Positions 49,670 through 61,835 of a stretch of 64,000 nucleotides of DNA are shown here, piece by piece. This DNA comes from Pterois miles (lineage: Eukaryota; Chordata; Actinopteri; Perciformes; Scorpaenidae), in assembly GCA_947000775.1 (NCBI GenBank), contig CAMQGK010000552.1, positions 5,644,001 through 5,708,000 on the forward strand, written 5' to 3'. The first letter of the stretch is position 1; each line of letters opens with the position of its first letter. The notes beneath the pieces were generated by a model. It saw nothing but the letters and a program-made list of their open reading frames with translations. It was not told the origin of the DNA and did no database searches. The position numbers were made by a program, and so were the translations under genes.

Positions 49670-49870
49670 TTTTCATATGTTTTGTGGTTTTTGACCTGCC
49701 CATCCACCCTGACCTCCTCTCAATACAGTGTTTGTTGCTCTTTATAATTTCTGGTTAATGATTATGTGGATTACATATGAATTAATTTCGTAGAATATAT
49801 TCAAATTACAGTGCATTACTTTCGTTGGTTAGCTATGAACAGTGTCTGAGACCAGCTTGTTTGTATTCGG
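49670..49870 (+). repeat. Dispersed repeat family B, copy 3 (3' part)
   Basis: CCCATCCACCCTGACCTCCT, CTTTATAATTTCTGGTTAAT, GATTA and ACAGTGCATTACTTTCGT match the last third of 11755-12260 in the same orientation. The rest of the family unit is absent. Confidence 0.55.
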
Positions 49871-50203
49871 GTGGGCGCACAAATCTTAGTGACTGATATC
49901 TCAAAAACTGGACAAAAAAATCCCTACCATTCGCCTGGTTAGACCACTAGAAGTAAATGAGAAAATATCATTTTGTAATGTGGCTGAGCCAACTCTTTAA
50001 ATCTTATTGATTCCCAACCACCAACGAGGGCATAAATAGAAACAGAAAAGGATTTATAAACTTTGTAACATGAGATTCGAAACATATAAAGGATGCAACT
50101 TAACATCAACAAGATGTTTCCAGTATGTAGCATCTTCAGTGTGTACACAACTGCAAATAGTAGTTTTTGTTGTTGGAGCACAACAAAGCGCTCAGTCATT
50201 ATA

Positions 50204-50250
50204 AGAAGGATGAAACTTTAATGATCCCCATGGGGAAATCGTATTGTCAA
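50204..50250 (-). repeat. LINE/SINE 3' tail fragment
   Basis: AACTTTAATGATCCCCATGG followed by GGAAATCGTATTGTCAAT resembles the minus-strand SINE tails at 40496 and 61110 (TTTATTAATCCC...GGGAAATT). Very short, so tentative. Confidence 0.45.
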
Positions 50251-51574
50251 TATGAAAGGATGTTTTTCCGAGTTTATGAGGGCTGCATCACGGCAACAAC
50301 ATAAAGAGCAAGTTTCCAGCCTTTGTCATTTTAATATGGCGGTGCGTATATAGGGGTTTGGAGTCTTAGACCAAATTTCACTCCTTGTCGTCGCTGTTGT
50401 CTGTTTCCCCTCTCGCTGCTCCGTCGCCACTGACTTCTGTTTATGCAGAACGTGGCGGCTCGGCTTCATCTGCCCCTCACAAAGGAGAGCAGCTTGTATC
50501 GCTCTCTATGTTAATGGCTCTCCCTTTGTGCGTGTGCTGCACATGTCGATAACTCCCGGCTTTAATCCAAGGCCTGTGTCTTGGGAGTAGCACATTCTAG
50601 GTGGCGTGCGTGCAAGGATTAGCCGCAAGGGTCGCTGTAACGGTGTCTAATCTACAGCAGGCCTGTTCTTCAGCAACTCGCTGCCTTGAATGCATCTGTA
50701 CAGCAAACACAATAAGGGTGCGAGACATCCCCGCTCTGCATATGCACGGCTTTATTACCTCTCACAATGAGAGGCAGGTTTTTGAGTGGCATGGAGCTTG
50801 TCATGCTTTCCCAAAAACCAGCAGTTATTTGCATGTCTCTCGCACTGTTAGCTGCAGGTGCTTTCTGGACTGCTGAGAATGAGATATCAAACAAGAAGGC
50901 TGTTTATCTGCGCAAACAATCCTTTCGTGACTGGAGTCGGTGATATCATGCATGAACACATGCACATTCTCCCACTAACAACAGCTAAGGTCAGCCCTCT
51001 TGTGTTAGCAGCGGCACGCAGGCCTGAGTAATAACTGCAGATACACTTCATGTAATCTGTGGGTGTTACCTCCAGCCTTTGTTTACCCAGTCACTCAAAC
51101 ACTTGCAGGTTAAGTGGAGGTACATGTTGGTTTTTTGTGCCCTGATCTCCCCCCTCTTCTTGACTGATCGACCCAGGACCAGGAGTTCACAGCTCCCCTG
51201 TCCTGCAGGTGAACCATGAGAGCTGCTCTCGCATGAGGGTGTTTTACATTGTAGAGATATTAGGTGTGTCTGAGGGCATCTGGAGTGCGAAAACCTCAGA
51301 CTGACAGACGAAGAAAGACAATATGAGAGAACACGGCGTACCAGCCCTTGTTTAGCTCGCTAGTTCAGCAGGTTCACCCTTTTCCCTCAGGCCCAGAGAC
51401 TATGGAGACTGAGGTCAAGAAAGAGCAGAGCATGAAGGACACATTTAAATTTAAATTTTATGTCCTCCTAACACATGATGAATCATTTATGGAATTAGTA
51501 GTCTCCTCAAGTCCTTTTATTTCCCAGTGACAGTAGCAAGATTACTGTAGGAAAATACCCACAGTGATCACATA
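50251..51574. other. No gene seen
   Basis: Composition is comparatively balanced and repeat-poor. Frames on both strands at 50600-50890 have no family resemblance. Confidence 0.45.
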
Positions 51575-51740
51575 TGACTAAGCACATTTACTCAAGTTCT
51601 ATAAATGAACTGAGTATTTTCACTTTTATGTACTTTGTACTTACTTTGCTATATTTAAGAGGGTAATATTGTACTTTTTGGTCAACTATGTTTGTTTTAC
51701 ATGTAGTGTCCCTGGTTGCTTTGCAGATTATAATTTTTCA
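51575..51740 (+). repeat. Dispersed repeat family K, copy
   Basis: AAGCACATTTACTCAAGTTC, ATGTACTTTGTACTTACTTT and AATATTGTACTTTTTGG match 63386-63550. Noncoding. Confidence 0.5.
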
Positions 51741-51983
51741 GACAAAATTTATGGACATGATGTATTGTTATGGATTACCCAATAGCATATGGATTATTTA
51801 AAAGTAGCCCCCTGTAAACTAGCTACAACATTAGAATACAGCTGACATATATCCCCTGCATAAGCAGTGCTTTCACCTTTGACAAGTGATGTATATTTTG
51901 CTTATAACAGTTACATACTTTTACATAAGTGATATTCTGAATGTTAGACTTTTACTTATAATGAACTATTTTAATTTGTGCTG

Positions 51984-52245
51984 TAACCACAAATTATTTC
52001 CATTAGCAGTTAATCTGTAGATAATTTCCTTGGTTAATAGATTAATTATTTTATTAAAAAAGGCCAGAGAACATCCTGCAACCAAACTTGACATCTTGCT
52101 TGTTTACTTGACGTCTTATGAAGTAGTCAAAAACCAAAGATGTTCAGTTTGCCATCATTTAAGTCTAAAGACTAATAGCAAATCTTCAAATTTGAGATAT
52201 GTGATTTGTAATACTTTAACTTAAGTAAAGGATCTATTTTTCCAC
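51984..52245. repeat. Repeat J fragment ending TTTTTCCACCACTG
   Basis: TAATCTGTAGATAATTTCCT, AACCAAAGATGTTCAGTTTG and CCATCATTTAAGTCTAAAGA follow the pattern of a percomorph repeat I recall with TTAATCGATTA-type ends. It closes with TTTTTCCACCACTGAATAC, typical of the K family border. Confidence 0.4.
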
Positions 52246-52469
52246 CACTGAATACTACAGTATATGTACAGTATAATCAAGTGTTTGTTGTAAAGTAGGC
52301 CAACTTATTGTGAACGAGTAGAGTTTAGTTTTGCTATAACACACAAAAAAAAATGTATTTATAGCTTTGTGGGAGTTGTCTGCGTTTAGATCAGCTGATG
52401 ATGAAAACTCACAAACAAAATAAGGAAAAATAAGATGCGAGTAAAGAACTTATCTAATATTGAATGTAA

Positions 52470-52590
52470 AACTTGAAAATAAATCTGTCAGATAAATGTA
52501 GTAAAGAACACAATGTTCACTCAGAAATGAAGTGGATTAAAAGCAGAAAAACTGAAATGTTCAAGTAAAGTTATTCTACCTTAAGTTTGT
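52470..52590 (-). repeat. Dispersed repeat family K, inverted copy
   Basis: CTGTCAGATAAATGTAGTAA, TCACTCAGAAATGAAGTGGA and TTCAAGTAAAGTTATTCTAC match 23988-24115 and, reversed, 63386-63550. Together with 51575 it forms an inverted pair about 0.9 kb apart. Confidence 0.5.
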
Positions 52591-53161
52591 ATTTACACAC
52601 AATATATGAATGGAACAGATATGTATTGTCGTGACAAGGTGTCTCTTTCTGATGGAGATTGAAAATTGAAGCAGGGAGGTAAACAGTGAAGGAGAATAGC
52701 TGGAGGGCAGTGACAGAGTAAAAGCGAGCAGAGAGAGGTTTTCAACACCTCTATAGCAGCTGGCTCTGCCAGACACGCCATCCTGCGTGGGTTCACTGAC
52801 AGGCATTACTTCACCTGCCCTGTGGTTACCCAGCAAGAGACCAATTACACTCACATACTGTACACACAGTCTTCATACCATGTAATACTATCACATGTAC
52901 AGTCCAGGAGATTCACTACTGCTCCTCATAAAGCTGCCCTCACAACGCTATCTGGATTTCATGCAGCAGTCTGTGATTGTAAATCTTGCTTTTTTTTCAC
53001 ATTTTGGTGCAGATTTTCTGACAAACTTAAATGCCCTCCAGAAGTAAAATAGATTTATTGCTAGTTATATTAAATGAAGCTTGAAAACACTAATAAAAAT
53101 TAGAGCATTAATATTCTTATAATTCTTAATCTAGAAATGAACATGGTTCTAGTTGTGTAAT
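52591..53161. other. No gene seen
   Basis: Spacer; nothing supported. Confidence 0.5.
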
Positions 53162-53169
53162 GAATTCAT

Positions 53170-53576
53170 TAGGGATGCACTGATACCGATACCGGATCAA
53201 ATATCTTGTTGATACTGGCTCAAATAGCGTGTATAGAGTAGGGCCAGATCTATTAAATTCAGTTCTACGTTTGTATACAACATACATTTTATACTGGTAT
53301 TTTTAAGTTTTGACAAATATGTTGCTGCATTAAAAAGGTTTACAATTAAATTGCAATTCCTGTTAATTTTGAAGATTTTTTTTACCAAGTCACTGGTGTA
53401 CAATTTTATTATTTTAATACAGTTCAGTAACATTTTCTTTGTGTATTTATGTGTTACATTTTGTTTTACAAAGTTAGGAAATCAGTGTTTAAGTCAGGAT
53501 CGGTATTGGCTGACTGCCACACTTCAGGTATCACTAGTGATGTCGAGACTGAAAAAGTTGGATCGGGGCATCCCTA
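53170..53576. mobile_element. 407-bp non-autonomous hAT element with perfect 8-bp duplication
   Basis: The ends are TAGGGATGCACTGATACC and, reversed, TAGGGATGCCCCGATCC. The flanks are identical 8-bp copies of GAATTCAT at 53162-53169 and 53577-53584, the duplication size of hAT transposons. The interior is AT-rich and noncoding, with GATACCGATACCGG on the left and AGGATCGGTATTGGCTG on the right as subterminal inverted pieces. The undamaged duplication suggests a comparatively recent insertion. Confidence 0.9.
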
Positions 53577-53868
53577 GAATTCATTGCAAACGCACAACAC
53601 GTGAACGGCTAGTTGATACTAAAAAATCAAACATTTTTTGCAAACATGCCCATTTTTGTATTTTTATTTCCAAAAATCACTTATGTTTTTGTCAGTTTGC
53701 CACCATACCTGCCATAACCACACAGACAAAATGTATGCAAATAACACACACATGAAAAAAAAAATCTGATGAACTTACTGATTAAAATGTTTATTGGCTG
53801 ATTTATTTTATTGACATGCATTGAACCTGAACACACTCCTGGATGTAAACCCAAACACATCACATTTC

Positions 53869-53893
53869 TTTTTTTTTTTTTTTTTTTTTTTTT
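53869..53893. repeat. Poly-T run
   Basis: About 25 T in a row. It may be an old poly-A of a minus-strand insertion, but no element body is recognisable next to it. Confidence 0.9.
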
Positions 53894-55139
53894 GTTACAT
53901 AATACCTGTTGGGTTTGTGGAAAAAGTGACAAAAATAGAAATGATTTTTTCATAGGCGAAGGCCTCGGGACATGTGGCAGCGTTACACAATATGCAGTCA
54001 TACACACTTTCAGGAGACATTAGAAACACAAGCAGGCTCTGGGAACATGACAGTTATACAATCCAGCTTCTGAGTGACTTCTGAGGTGGCTGTGTTATGT
54101 GTCACAGTTATATAAATCATACCCATCACATAACAAAACAACAAATGTGAGATGGGACCCCATCATCCATATTGGCGTATCACTAACATGCTGACTTACA
54201 TAAATGTGAGTCAGCCAACTCAAGTGGACTCCCGGGGGAATCAGTGAGGCGTCGTCAGAGCGGTCGGGCAGTATCATGTTCAGGCTGTTCACATTTGTAC
54301 CACAATCACAGCATTATACTGTATGGGTTAGATGTCAGTCATCTGAAGATCTGTTTCCAATTGCATGTTAACAGCACAAACTGTGATGTAACTGTACACA
54401 ATACTGACTTCACACCTTTGCACACTTCTTTCAGAAAATGTTGTTTTTATGCTCCACCTCTGAAGGAGTCATCCATCATGAAAAGTTTCAGAATCTAAAG
54501 GTGATGAAGAGGTCAGGACTGAAAGCTATTGTTTCTCCAAAGCAACAAGCTGTAGATTGGCTTGTGTGTCTGTTATAATTCCTGCTGCTGTTTTGGATCA
54601 ACTGAGTAGAAGTCTGGTTCTTTTTGATTTGACATTTCGGCATTTTCAGTCATGTATCAAACAACCTGATCTCATTGGAATCCGTATCAATACATTGTAA
54701 TGAGAACATATTTTAGCCTTTTCTCGTGTCATTTTTACACCACGCAACAAAACTGTGGTAATGTTCACAGTTAGGTTTACGGCTCACACACAGCAACCCA
54801 ACATCCAAGAAGCAGCGCCGATGAAGGCCGACTGTTGCGTCGCTTCACGGCACCGACAAGTTGTACTTTATCACACTGCAAAGTCTACAGCCAACAGCTA
54901 GTTAGTATGGACGCTCTGCACCTGTGTGAGAGGAAATAACGCTCCATACCTGCAGGCGGCAGTAGTCTGTATTCGTCATTCAAAAAGGGAAACCAGAAGA
55001 CAGAGGACGGCAGATGTACAAGCATGAAACAAAGCAGCGTTTGCCAACTATTTTCACAAAAACTCTTACTCACTACTTGGAATAATCAAGCCTTCTGTGT
55101 TTTTCCTCTTGATTTTACACATTGGCTTACTTTTCTTAA
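53894..55139. other. No gene seen
   Basis: No supported exon or bounded element. Confidence 0.5.
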
Positions 55140-55700
55140 GTTTCTTTTTTTGTGCACTGATTTGTTAAAGTTGAACAGCCAATCAGAGTGACTGCTCTCT
55201 CCGTCGGGCTCCGCCGTCAATTCAACATGATGAATCGGCCGGTAAAACTCTCAAAACAGGCAGACTAGAGCCGACAGTGCAGGACACACCCCCTTGGTGT
55301 GTCAGGGCCTTAATCACGTAGTTAGGTTTAGAAAAACATCATGGTTGGGCTTAAAATTAGTACGTAAACTAAGCAAAATAAGTACGGAAACATTGTAAAA
55401 TAAGAACAGAAGACACATCACAAACATCACTAAAAAACACGTCACAAATGTCACTAACATAGCTTATAAATGACTCAACAACACTTTGGGTCTCAAACAC
55501 TGGCCTCCTGGTTGAAAGTCCTGTGTTTGTTGGACCAGTCCATTTCCTCTTCCACCCACTATAAGCAGCCTTTATCAAGTTTTATTCTGCATCACTAGCC
55601 CTGAGCATTGCATATTTCCGTGGATGCGTTTATACAGACTCAGTACAGACTTTATTGTGTACAACTGAAGAGAACGGCTTTCTAATTACACGTGTAATGA
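55140..55700 (+). repeat. Dispersed repeat family A, copy 3, with a CCCCTTGGTGTGTCAGGGCC border
   Basis: From about 55315 the sequence follows A1 and A2: GTAGTTAGGTTTAGAAAAAC, AAACACGTCACAAATGTCAC, TAACATAGCTTATAAA, GAAAGTCCTGTGTTTGTTGG, CACTATAAGCAGCC and GCATCACTAGCCCTGAGCAT. The leading part (ACTCTCAAAACAGGCAGACT, CACACCCCCTTGGTGTGTCA) is a different repeat piece not seen in A1 or A2. Confidence 0.6.
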
Positions 55701-58700
55701 CTTGTGAACTACAGCGTCATGTCTGATGGCTGCATTTGAATTTTTGTGAGGAATGTTTGCATTAGATTCATTATTCAAGGTTTCCCCCCATAAAGACGTA
55801 GTTGGTGATACAGTAGGCCAAGTGTTTACAGGAGCATGCTTCTTAGTTTCATGACCTTTCTACCTTGAATGCAACCGGATGTCTTGCATGATAATATGAG
55901 ATGACTAGTTCTTATATCTACAGATGGCCCTCTGTCCTCAAATGCACTTCCAGTGTGTGTAAATATGTGGCATCGAGGTGTAAACCAGTAAATGGACATG
56001 GCTTCAACAGATATGTTTTGGACTGGGTGTGTGGCCTTAGGGTTAGGCAGTGAACTGTATGAAAAAGACACAGCCGTTAGTGTGTAGGTTACCCACACCT
56101 AAATGCTGATGTGTATACAATGAGTGTCTCTATCTGATAAGTACCAGGGTATGCAAACCTACAGTAACCACCTGTTGATGCAGATAAATTGAGCAGTTAT
56201 GCACATGCTGTAGGCAGAGTGGTACACTTCTCCCAATGACATTTCACCCAGAACAGGAACACATTTGGGTTACAGTGTTAAAATATGATCTTTAGGATTG
56301 ATGCAACACAGTTTGTGGTATGATGGATATTTAGATTTTGCTTAAGCACACCTTAAATGGAAAATTGGTATATCTAAAAGTATATTTATAATACTGCATG
56401 TGTGTCAAGTGTATTGAGTGTACTAAGTGAGTTTTACTTTGGCAGTCAGTAAGCATTGTTTTATATTAATGCAGAATAGACATACTTTGATTTCACTCTA
56501 CTAGTTGCACTATACTATCCTAAATGTAAGTGCCCTTCTAAATGTGCTTAGGTGAGTTCAAATACTAGATCTAGAGATTTAAAAGTTGAACCCACAGCCT
56601 TTTAAATAAACTGAGCTTTTTTTCAGGTGACTTTTAACTTCCTACTACCTGCTTATTCTGTGTATGATCACACTTGGTTTGAGCGAGGTGTAGTACACCC
56701 TGGAAAGGTCACAAGTCTCTAGCAGAGTGCCTTTTAATTAAATTAAGTGGATTACTCAAACATCTTATCAAAAATGTATGGGGGGTGTCAATAAAGTAAA
56801 GCTAAGGCAAAAATATGACCAATACATAAGATGCACATAACCAAACATTTTTTTCAAACAATTACAACAAAAGCACACTTATACAAGATGTTGTTTGTAT
56901 TCATTCAATGAAATCTGGCTTTATTTCAAATTTTGGAACAATTTTTTTAACAAATTTAAGAGCCTTTCAGAAGAGCAGATTTATTTCAAGTTATAGTAAA
57001 AGAGGTTTGAAAACACAACTTACAAATCAGACAAATCACATTAAATTAGGACATTAACTTCTAGAAATGAACATCCTTCTTGCTGAGTAATGAATTCACT
57101 GAGTAGTTAATACACCTTAATGTAACACTCTAAATACATTAAAGGTATCCTTAGCAAGCACTAATTGTACCTTCAGAAAATACATGGCTGTACTTTTTAG
57201 GCATCATGTTAATGCTACAACATTAAGGACATATTACAGTAGTAATGTCATTAAAATCTAATAAAAAAACTAATTTATTCTTCAAATATTATTTCTTGGT
57301 CTAACGTGATCATTACTGCTTCTTTAAAATCCTCATTCCTGGTAATTATTTCCAGGTTTATAGAAACAAAGACAAATTGAAAGTGATTTGAAACTGAATG
57401 GAGACAGCTGAAGGATGTTATTCAACGTTTTTTCCGGATAGCGTGACTACAGACTACACAAGGGCTCTGACTGTAAACTGAGGTCATCCTCTGCATTCAA
57501 AGAACTGGGCCCTTCGCCAAGTAGTAGAAGATTCGGCAATACCCATGGCCAATGGCGTTTGGGGCCATTAGCGCAGGGCGTGTCTGCATACTGTCCAATT
57601 TTCTGCTTTGTGTGAATGACTAAGCATTCTCATTAACCCAAATGAGATGACAGCTTTATGGATGTTGAATCGAGAGTAAAACATTGATGCAACGTGGCCA
57701 ACAGGCAGCTCTCAAGTACGGGAGCGACTCGGGTGAAATGGCAGCGAGCAGACGTTTCAAAGATCACCTTTTTGTTTGTTTGAACTGAGCAAAGTGTGAA
57801 GCTCCACAAAGAGTTACATTGCACAACAGTCCGATACTGAAACTGTATATGTATTTCAGTGAGGATTTGGTTCGAGATTACTCAAGTTTCCGCCAATCTC
57901 TTGGAACACAATGCAGGAAATAGTTTATACGCAGCCATAGTTTGAGAGAACAATGGCAACTAAGCTTTGGAGCAGTGTTGTTTCTTGTTTCTAGGTGTGA
58001 ACACGCCTGCCTCTCGACAATCACAACTGTTTAAACGAGATAAAGCGAGTCCATTACCAGTTCAGGTGTGTGACCATTCAGAATCAAGGCTTTCGAGTCA
58101 ACATGTGTAACACCTGTACTGATAAGTACCTCAAAAGTTTACCTAATAAAATCATCAGACAAAGACGGGGAGATGCATATGGTACTCTTATCAGCATGTG
58201 AAATGACAGCCATTTTATCCCAGAAGCAGTTGATACAGCCTTTTCAATACAAGCAGCATTCTTTAAACAACCCTTTGGCCTTACTGCAGCACAGTTTTAT
58301 CATTGCTTTGTTCCTACTGCACATTTAAAAGCTATTTACATTCCTTCCCTTTTACCTGACGTGTAGGTGCATAACAGTGCGTGCTATAGATGGATAGACG
58401 GATTCCTCAAATGAGGATGTATCCATCTAGGAATGATGTCTGCATATTTGTCTGTTCCCCCAAGACCAAAACAGTTTTAAGTAGCTGTCAGGACCGTCAC
58501 TAATTACACCACACATGTCATCTCGTCAATCAACTGTTAGTTTCATTAACTCTGCGAGTTCGTCTACGCCGAGCTGAGTGTTTTTACCAGACAGTTGGTC
58601 GCGGTAAGCGGATGATTGCTCATTTGTATACGACGCATCACTATTCATGTCAGACATGCCATTATCAGCACGACACATCTTCACCTGTACATTTAAATAC

Positions 58701-59348
58701 ATGTGTAACTGCTTGTTTCAGCCTGCAGCATTCAGACGACCACATGGGCCAGCCCACCATTCCTGGACCTTTCCATCCATTTCCAAGGCTGTAGCGGGTT
58801 TATGTTTGGTGATGTGAAGAGATGATTGTGTGGACAAATGATTTCTGAAATATGGAGAAATATCAAGGAAAGACAGCTAAAGAGGAGGTGTGTTCGGTGA
58901 AAAAGAGGCATGGATTCTTTCAGAAGAGAAACCGAAAAAGAAGAGCTCGTCGGGGTGTTCAGCTCGCTGCTGTGAGTTTGCATACATTGTACTGAGAGAC
59001 AACAGAGTGTGCCCGTGCATGCTTGTACTATATGAGCCACTGTATTGGAATGCTGGCCTCGGGCACTCAGCAGCTCACAGCTTTAACTTCTGTAAACAAA
59101 CTAATAGCAGGAGACTGAGGGACCACACAGCCTCTCTGGTGAATCTGCAGCTTGTAGTCCCACACTACCACGACCACTGCTGCTGCTGCTGCTGCTGGGG
59201 ACACAGAGTCTGGTCTTCAGGAGGCCTTGAGTGCTGGCTTTAAATATTATCTATACTTAAGTTCAATACTTCTAATTTAATGCCCATTATAAACACTAAA
59301 GGCAAAATCCACTCATTGCTTTATGCTCCCCTAGTAACTTACAGTATT
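55701..59348. other. 3.6 kb without a supported gene
   Basis: This is the longest repeat-poor stretch. A (TGC)n run lies at 59177-59197. Position 57755 onward holds TTCAAAGATCACC, a TCF/LEF-like word, inside 57590-57830, a balanced non-repetitive piece. No exon with family resemblance was found and no splice-bounded frame stands out. Confidence 0.45.
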
Positions 59349-59720
59349 GGGGCGGCAGTAGCTCAGTCTGGGGGGGGAGTAGCTCAGTCTGGGGGGGGAG
59401 TAGCTCAGTCTGTAGGGGGTTGGCTTGGGAACGGGAGGGTCACCGGTTCAAGTCCCGACATGGACCAAAAAGTGAGTGTGAACTGGGAGGGGGGGAGGTG
59501 CCAGTTTACCTCTTGGGGGGTGCCGGGGGGCCCGGGGGAAGGGACCAAAACCCCAAAAGGGGGGGGGGGGGGAGGGGAGGAGCCCCCACTCTAACATCTC
59601 TTCATTGATGAATGGGGATGTGTGTGTTTTGGGTGGGCGTGTAGAATAGAAAATATAAAAAAAAGAAGAGAAAAAGAAAATTCCCTCTCGGGGGAAAAAA
59701 AAAAGTATATTTTTTTTTTT
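59349..59720 (+). mobile_element. SINE family S1, copy 3, with triplicated A box and G-shifted body
   Basis: The head GGGGCGGCAGTAGCTCAGTC is followed by two more AGTAGCTCAGTCTG units at 59378 and 59399, each after a G-run, so the A-box segment is present three times. The B box GGTTCAAGTCC follows at about 59446. The body then departs from the other copies mostly by changes to G: the part equivalent to CTGAGCAAGGCACCAAACCC reads as G-runs at 59514-59580. The tail TTCCCTCTCGGGGGA is followed by A- and T-runs. This looks more like poor base calling or assembly than natural decay. Confidence 0.7.
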
Positions 59721-61089
59721 TCTTATTTATGCTTTCTTCTACGTTCAATCATGAATATTTGTCAGACAGAAAGTAAGACAAAGACTTTAAAGTCAAACTG
59801 CAATGAAAAATACCTTTTTAACCCTTTTATTGTAGATCACATCCCCAGTCATATTGTGTACCTATTTAACAATAAATGCCAAACAATTTACAAAACAGCA
59901 CTTCAAAAATCCAATAAATATTTTCTTCCTATAAATATAACGCATGCTAATTCAAGCTAGCACCAGCATCCACCCATCAATCAATCTGCAACTTTATGCG
60001 CCGCCTGTAGCTATAGACATTCAAATCAGAGCTACGATCTGTCTTTTGTTAGCTAGCTAACACAACGGTATGTCGATGTGTGTTTTTGGCTCTTCGCCAC
60101 TGTGCCAGCGCCAGATTATGCGCAGGGCATTTTACTGCGGACTGCTTCAGCAACCGCATGCAGCATGCGATATGCTTTGTCTTTCCCTCCCTGATGGATA
60201 CTGCTTTCCAGTCGATGTACACCGTTGGGGCCTTTCCTGCTTTGAAGTAAATAAGTCAGCACTTTTAGGCTAACTTAAAAATAATGCACTTCCATGCAGT
60301 ATTTAATGGTTTTGTTGTTATAACGTTAACAATAACGTTACATTATCCATCAGCCACTGACACATGTATGCTGCCAATATGCTCTGTGTATTCCATGTCC
60401 AATTAAATTCCTCCCAACGTTATGTCCCACTTGTCTCTCCTGTTTCACTCGGAAATATGTCACAATATGGAAGCTAGATACTTAAAATGCTGTTTCAGCT
60501 TAACTTTAAACAAGTCCATTCCCACAGAGTGGGTCTGAGGATGCGTGTACTCATATATATAGTCTGATGCCTGACCTATGGAACTGAGTGTTCTTATGTA
60601 CTTGTAGAGGTGATAAAGTCCCCATGGGGTCAATGCTTGTCAGGCGTTGTTGTTGGGACAAAAACAAATCCAAACCCTGCATGTATTTAGTGAACTGAAG
60701 ACTGTCTTCCAAGATTGCACTTCAGTCAATCCAATGAAAGTGGCTCATCGGCTGCATCTCTTTGGCCCATAGAGCGCGAGCATCAGAGCCCTTCTCTGGC
60801 TGAGCTGGCTGCTTTCCTGCTGGCCCCCCTGCACAGATAAACAGCACTAAATTTCTTACTGATATGGCTCCTAGAAACTTTTCAGTGTTTGAGGTGACAG
60901 AAAGATTAATTGATGGATTTATGGACGATAATTTTGTAGGCTAATGATTTTATTTAGGGGAAAAATCTTCAGAGCCAGTTGGGATTTCTACAGCCAAATC
61001 AAGTCAGCCTTTTCTTGTTTCATACTATGGCATCTCTATTTTCAGTGTCTAGGCTGCAGCTCATGCTTGAGATGACACAATATAAAGTA
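59721..61089. other. No gene seen
   Basis: A 67-codon frame at 60070-60273 (plus) has no family resemblance. Nothing else supported. Confidence 0.45.
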
Positions 61090-61384
61090 AGAGAGAGATA
61101 AGATAAGATGAACCTTTATTAATCCCTGTAGGGAAATTCATTTTTTTCACTCTGTTGTTAATTTCACACAGTACACATACATGCATTAATGGAGAGATGT
61201 CAGAGTGACAAGCGCCCCGAGCAGTTGGGGGTTTTGTGCCTTGCTCAGGGACACCTCGGCAGTGCCCAAGAGGTAAACTGGCACCTCTCCAGCAACCAGT
61301 TGGTCTTGGTCCATGTTGGGACTTGAACCGGTGACCCTCCGATTCCTAAACCAACTCCCTACGGACTGAACTACTGCTGCCCCC
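61090..61384 (-). mobile_element. tRNA-headed SINE, family S1, copy 4
   Basis: Read on the minus strand: head GGGGCAGCAGTAGTTCAGTC, B box CCGGTTCAAGTCCCAACATG, body GGTGCCAGTTTACCTCTTGG and GCCTTGC-type core, tail GAATTTCCCTACAGGGATTA then ATAAAGG and (TTATC)n. The flanks TATAAAGTA (61081-61089) and TATAAAATA (61385-61393) form a likely 9-bp target duplication with one mismatch, typical of LINE-driven insertion. Confidence 0.85.
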
Positions 61385-61551
61385 TATAAAATATAAAACA
61401 GCAAAGGCTGAACTTAGGAAAGGGTCGCTTGCAGCAGTTCTCATTTTCAGAGGACATTGGAAAAATCATTAGCCACAAGGAGTGGAAAATGGTACACAAA
61501 ATACACAGTGAATGTTAAAGTGCAACCTTGTTTTGAACCATCATAAGGTAA

Positions 61552-61835
61552 ATCCATCTATCATCTGCAACTGCTTATCCTGTTAGGGGTCGCGGGGGGG
61601 CTGGAGCCGATCCCAGCTGGCATTGGGTGAAGGCGGGGTTCACCCTGGACAGGTCGCCAGTCTATCACAGGGCTGACATGCTGAGAGAGACAACCAGTCA
61701 CGCTCACATTCACACCTATGGGCAATTTAGCGTCATCAATTAACCTACATGTATTTGGACTGTGAGAGGAAGCCGGACAACCCGGAGAAAACACCACTAA
61801 CACAAGGAGAACATGCAGCATCATGCAGCCGATCA
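61552..61835 (-). mobile_element. SINE family S2, minus-strand copy, head deleted
   Basis: CTGCAACTGCTTATCCTGTT, GGGGTCGCGGGG, GGAGCCGATCCCAGCTGGCA, CACCCTGGACAGGTCGCCAG, ACACCTATGGGCAATTTAG and GGAGAACATGCA match the copy at 8353. It then jumps to TCATGCAGCC, so the tRNA-like head with both polymerase III boxes is deleted. Open frames through it are repeat translations. Confidence 0.75.
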
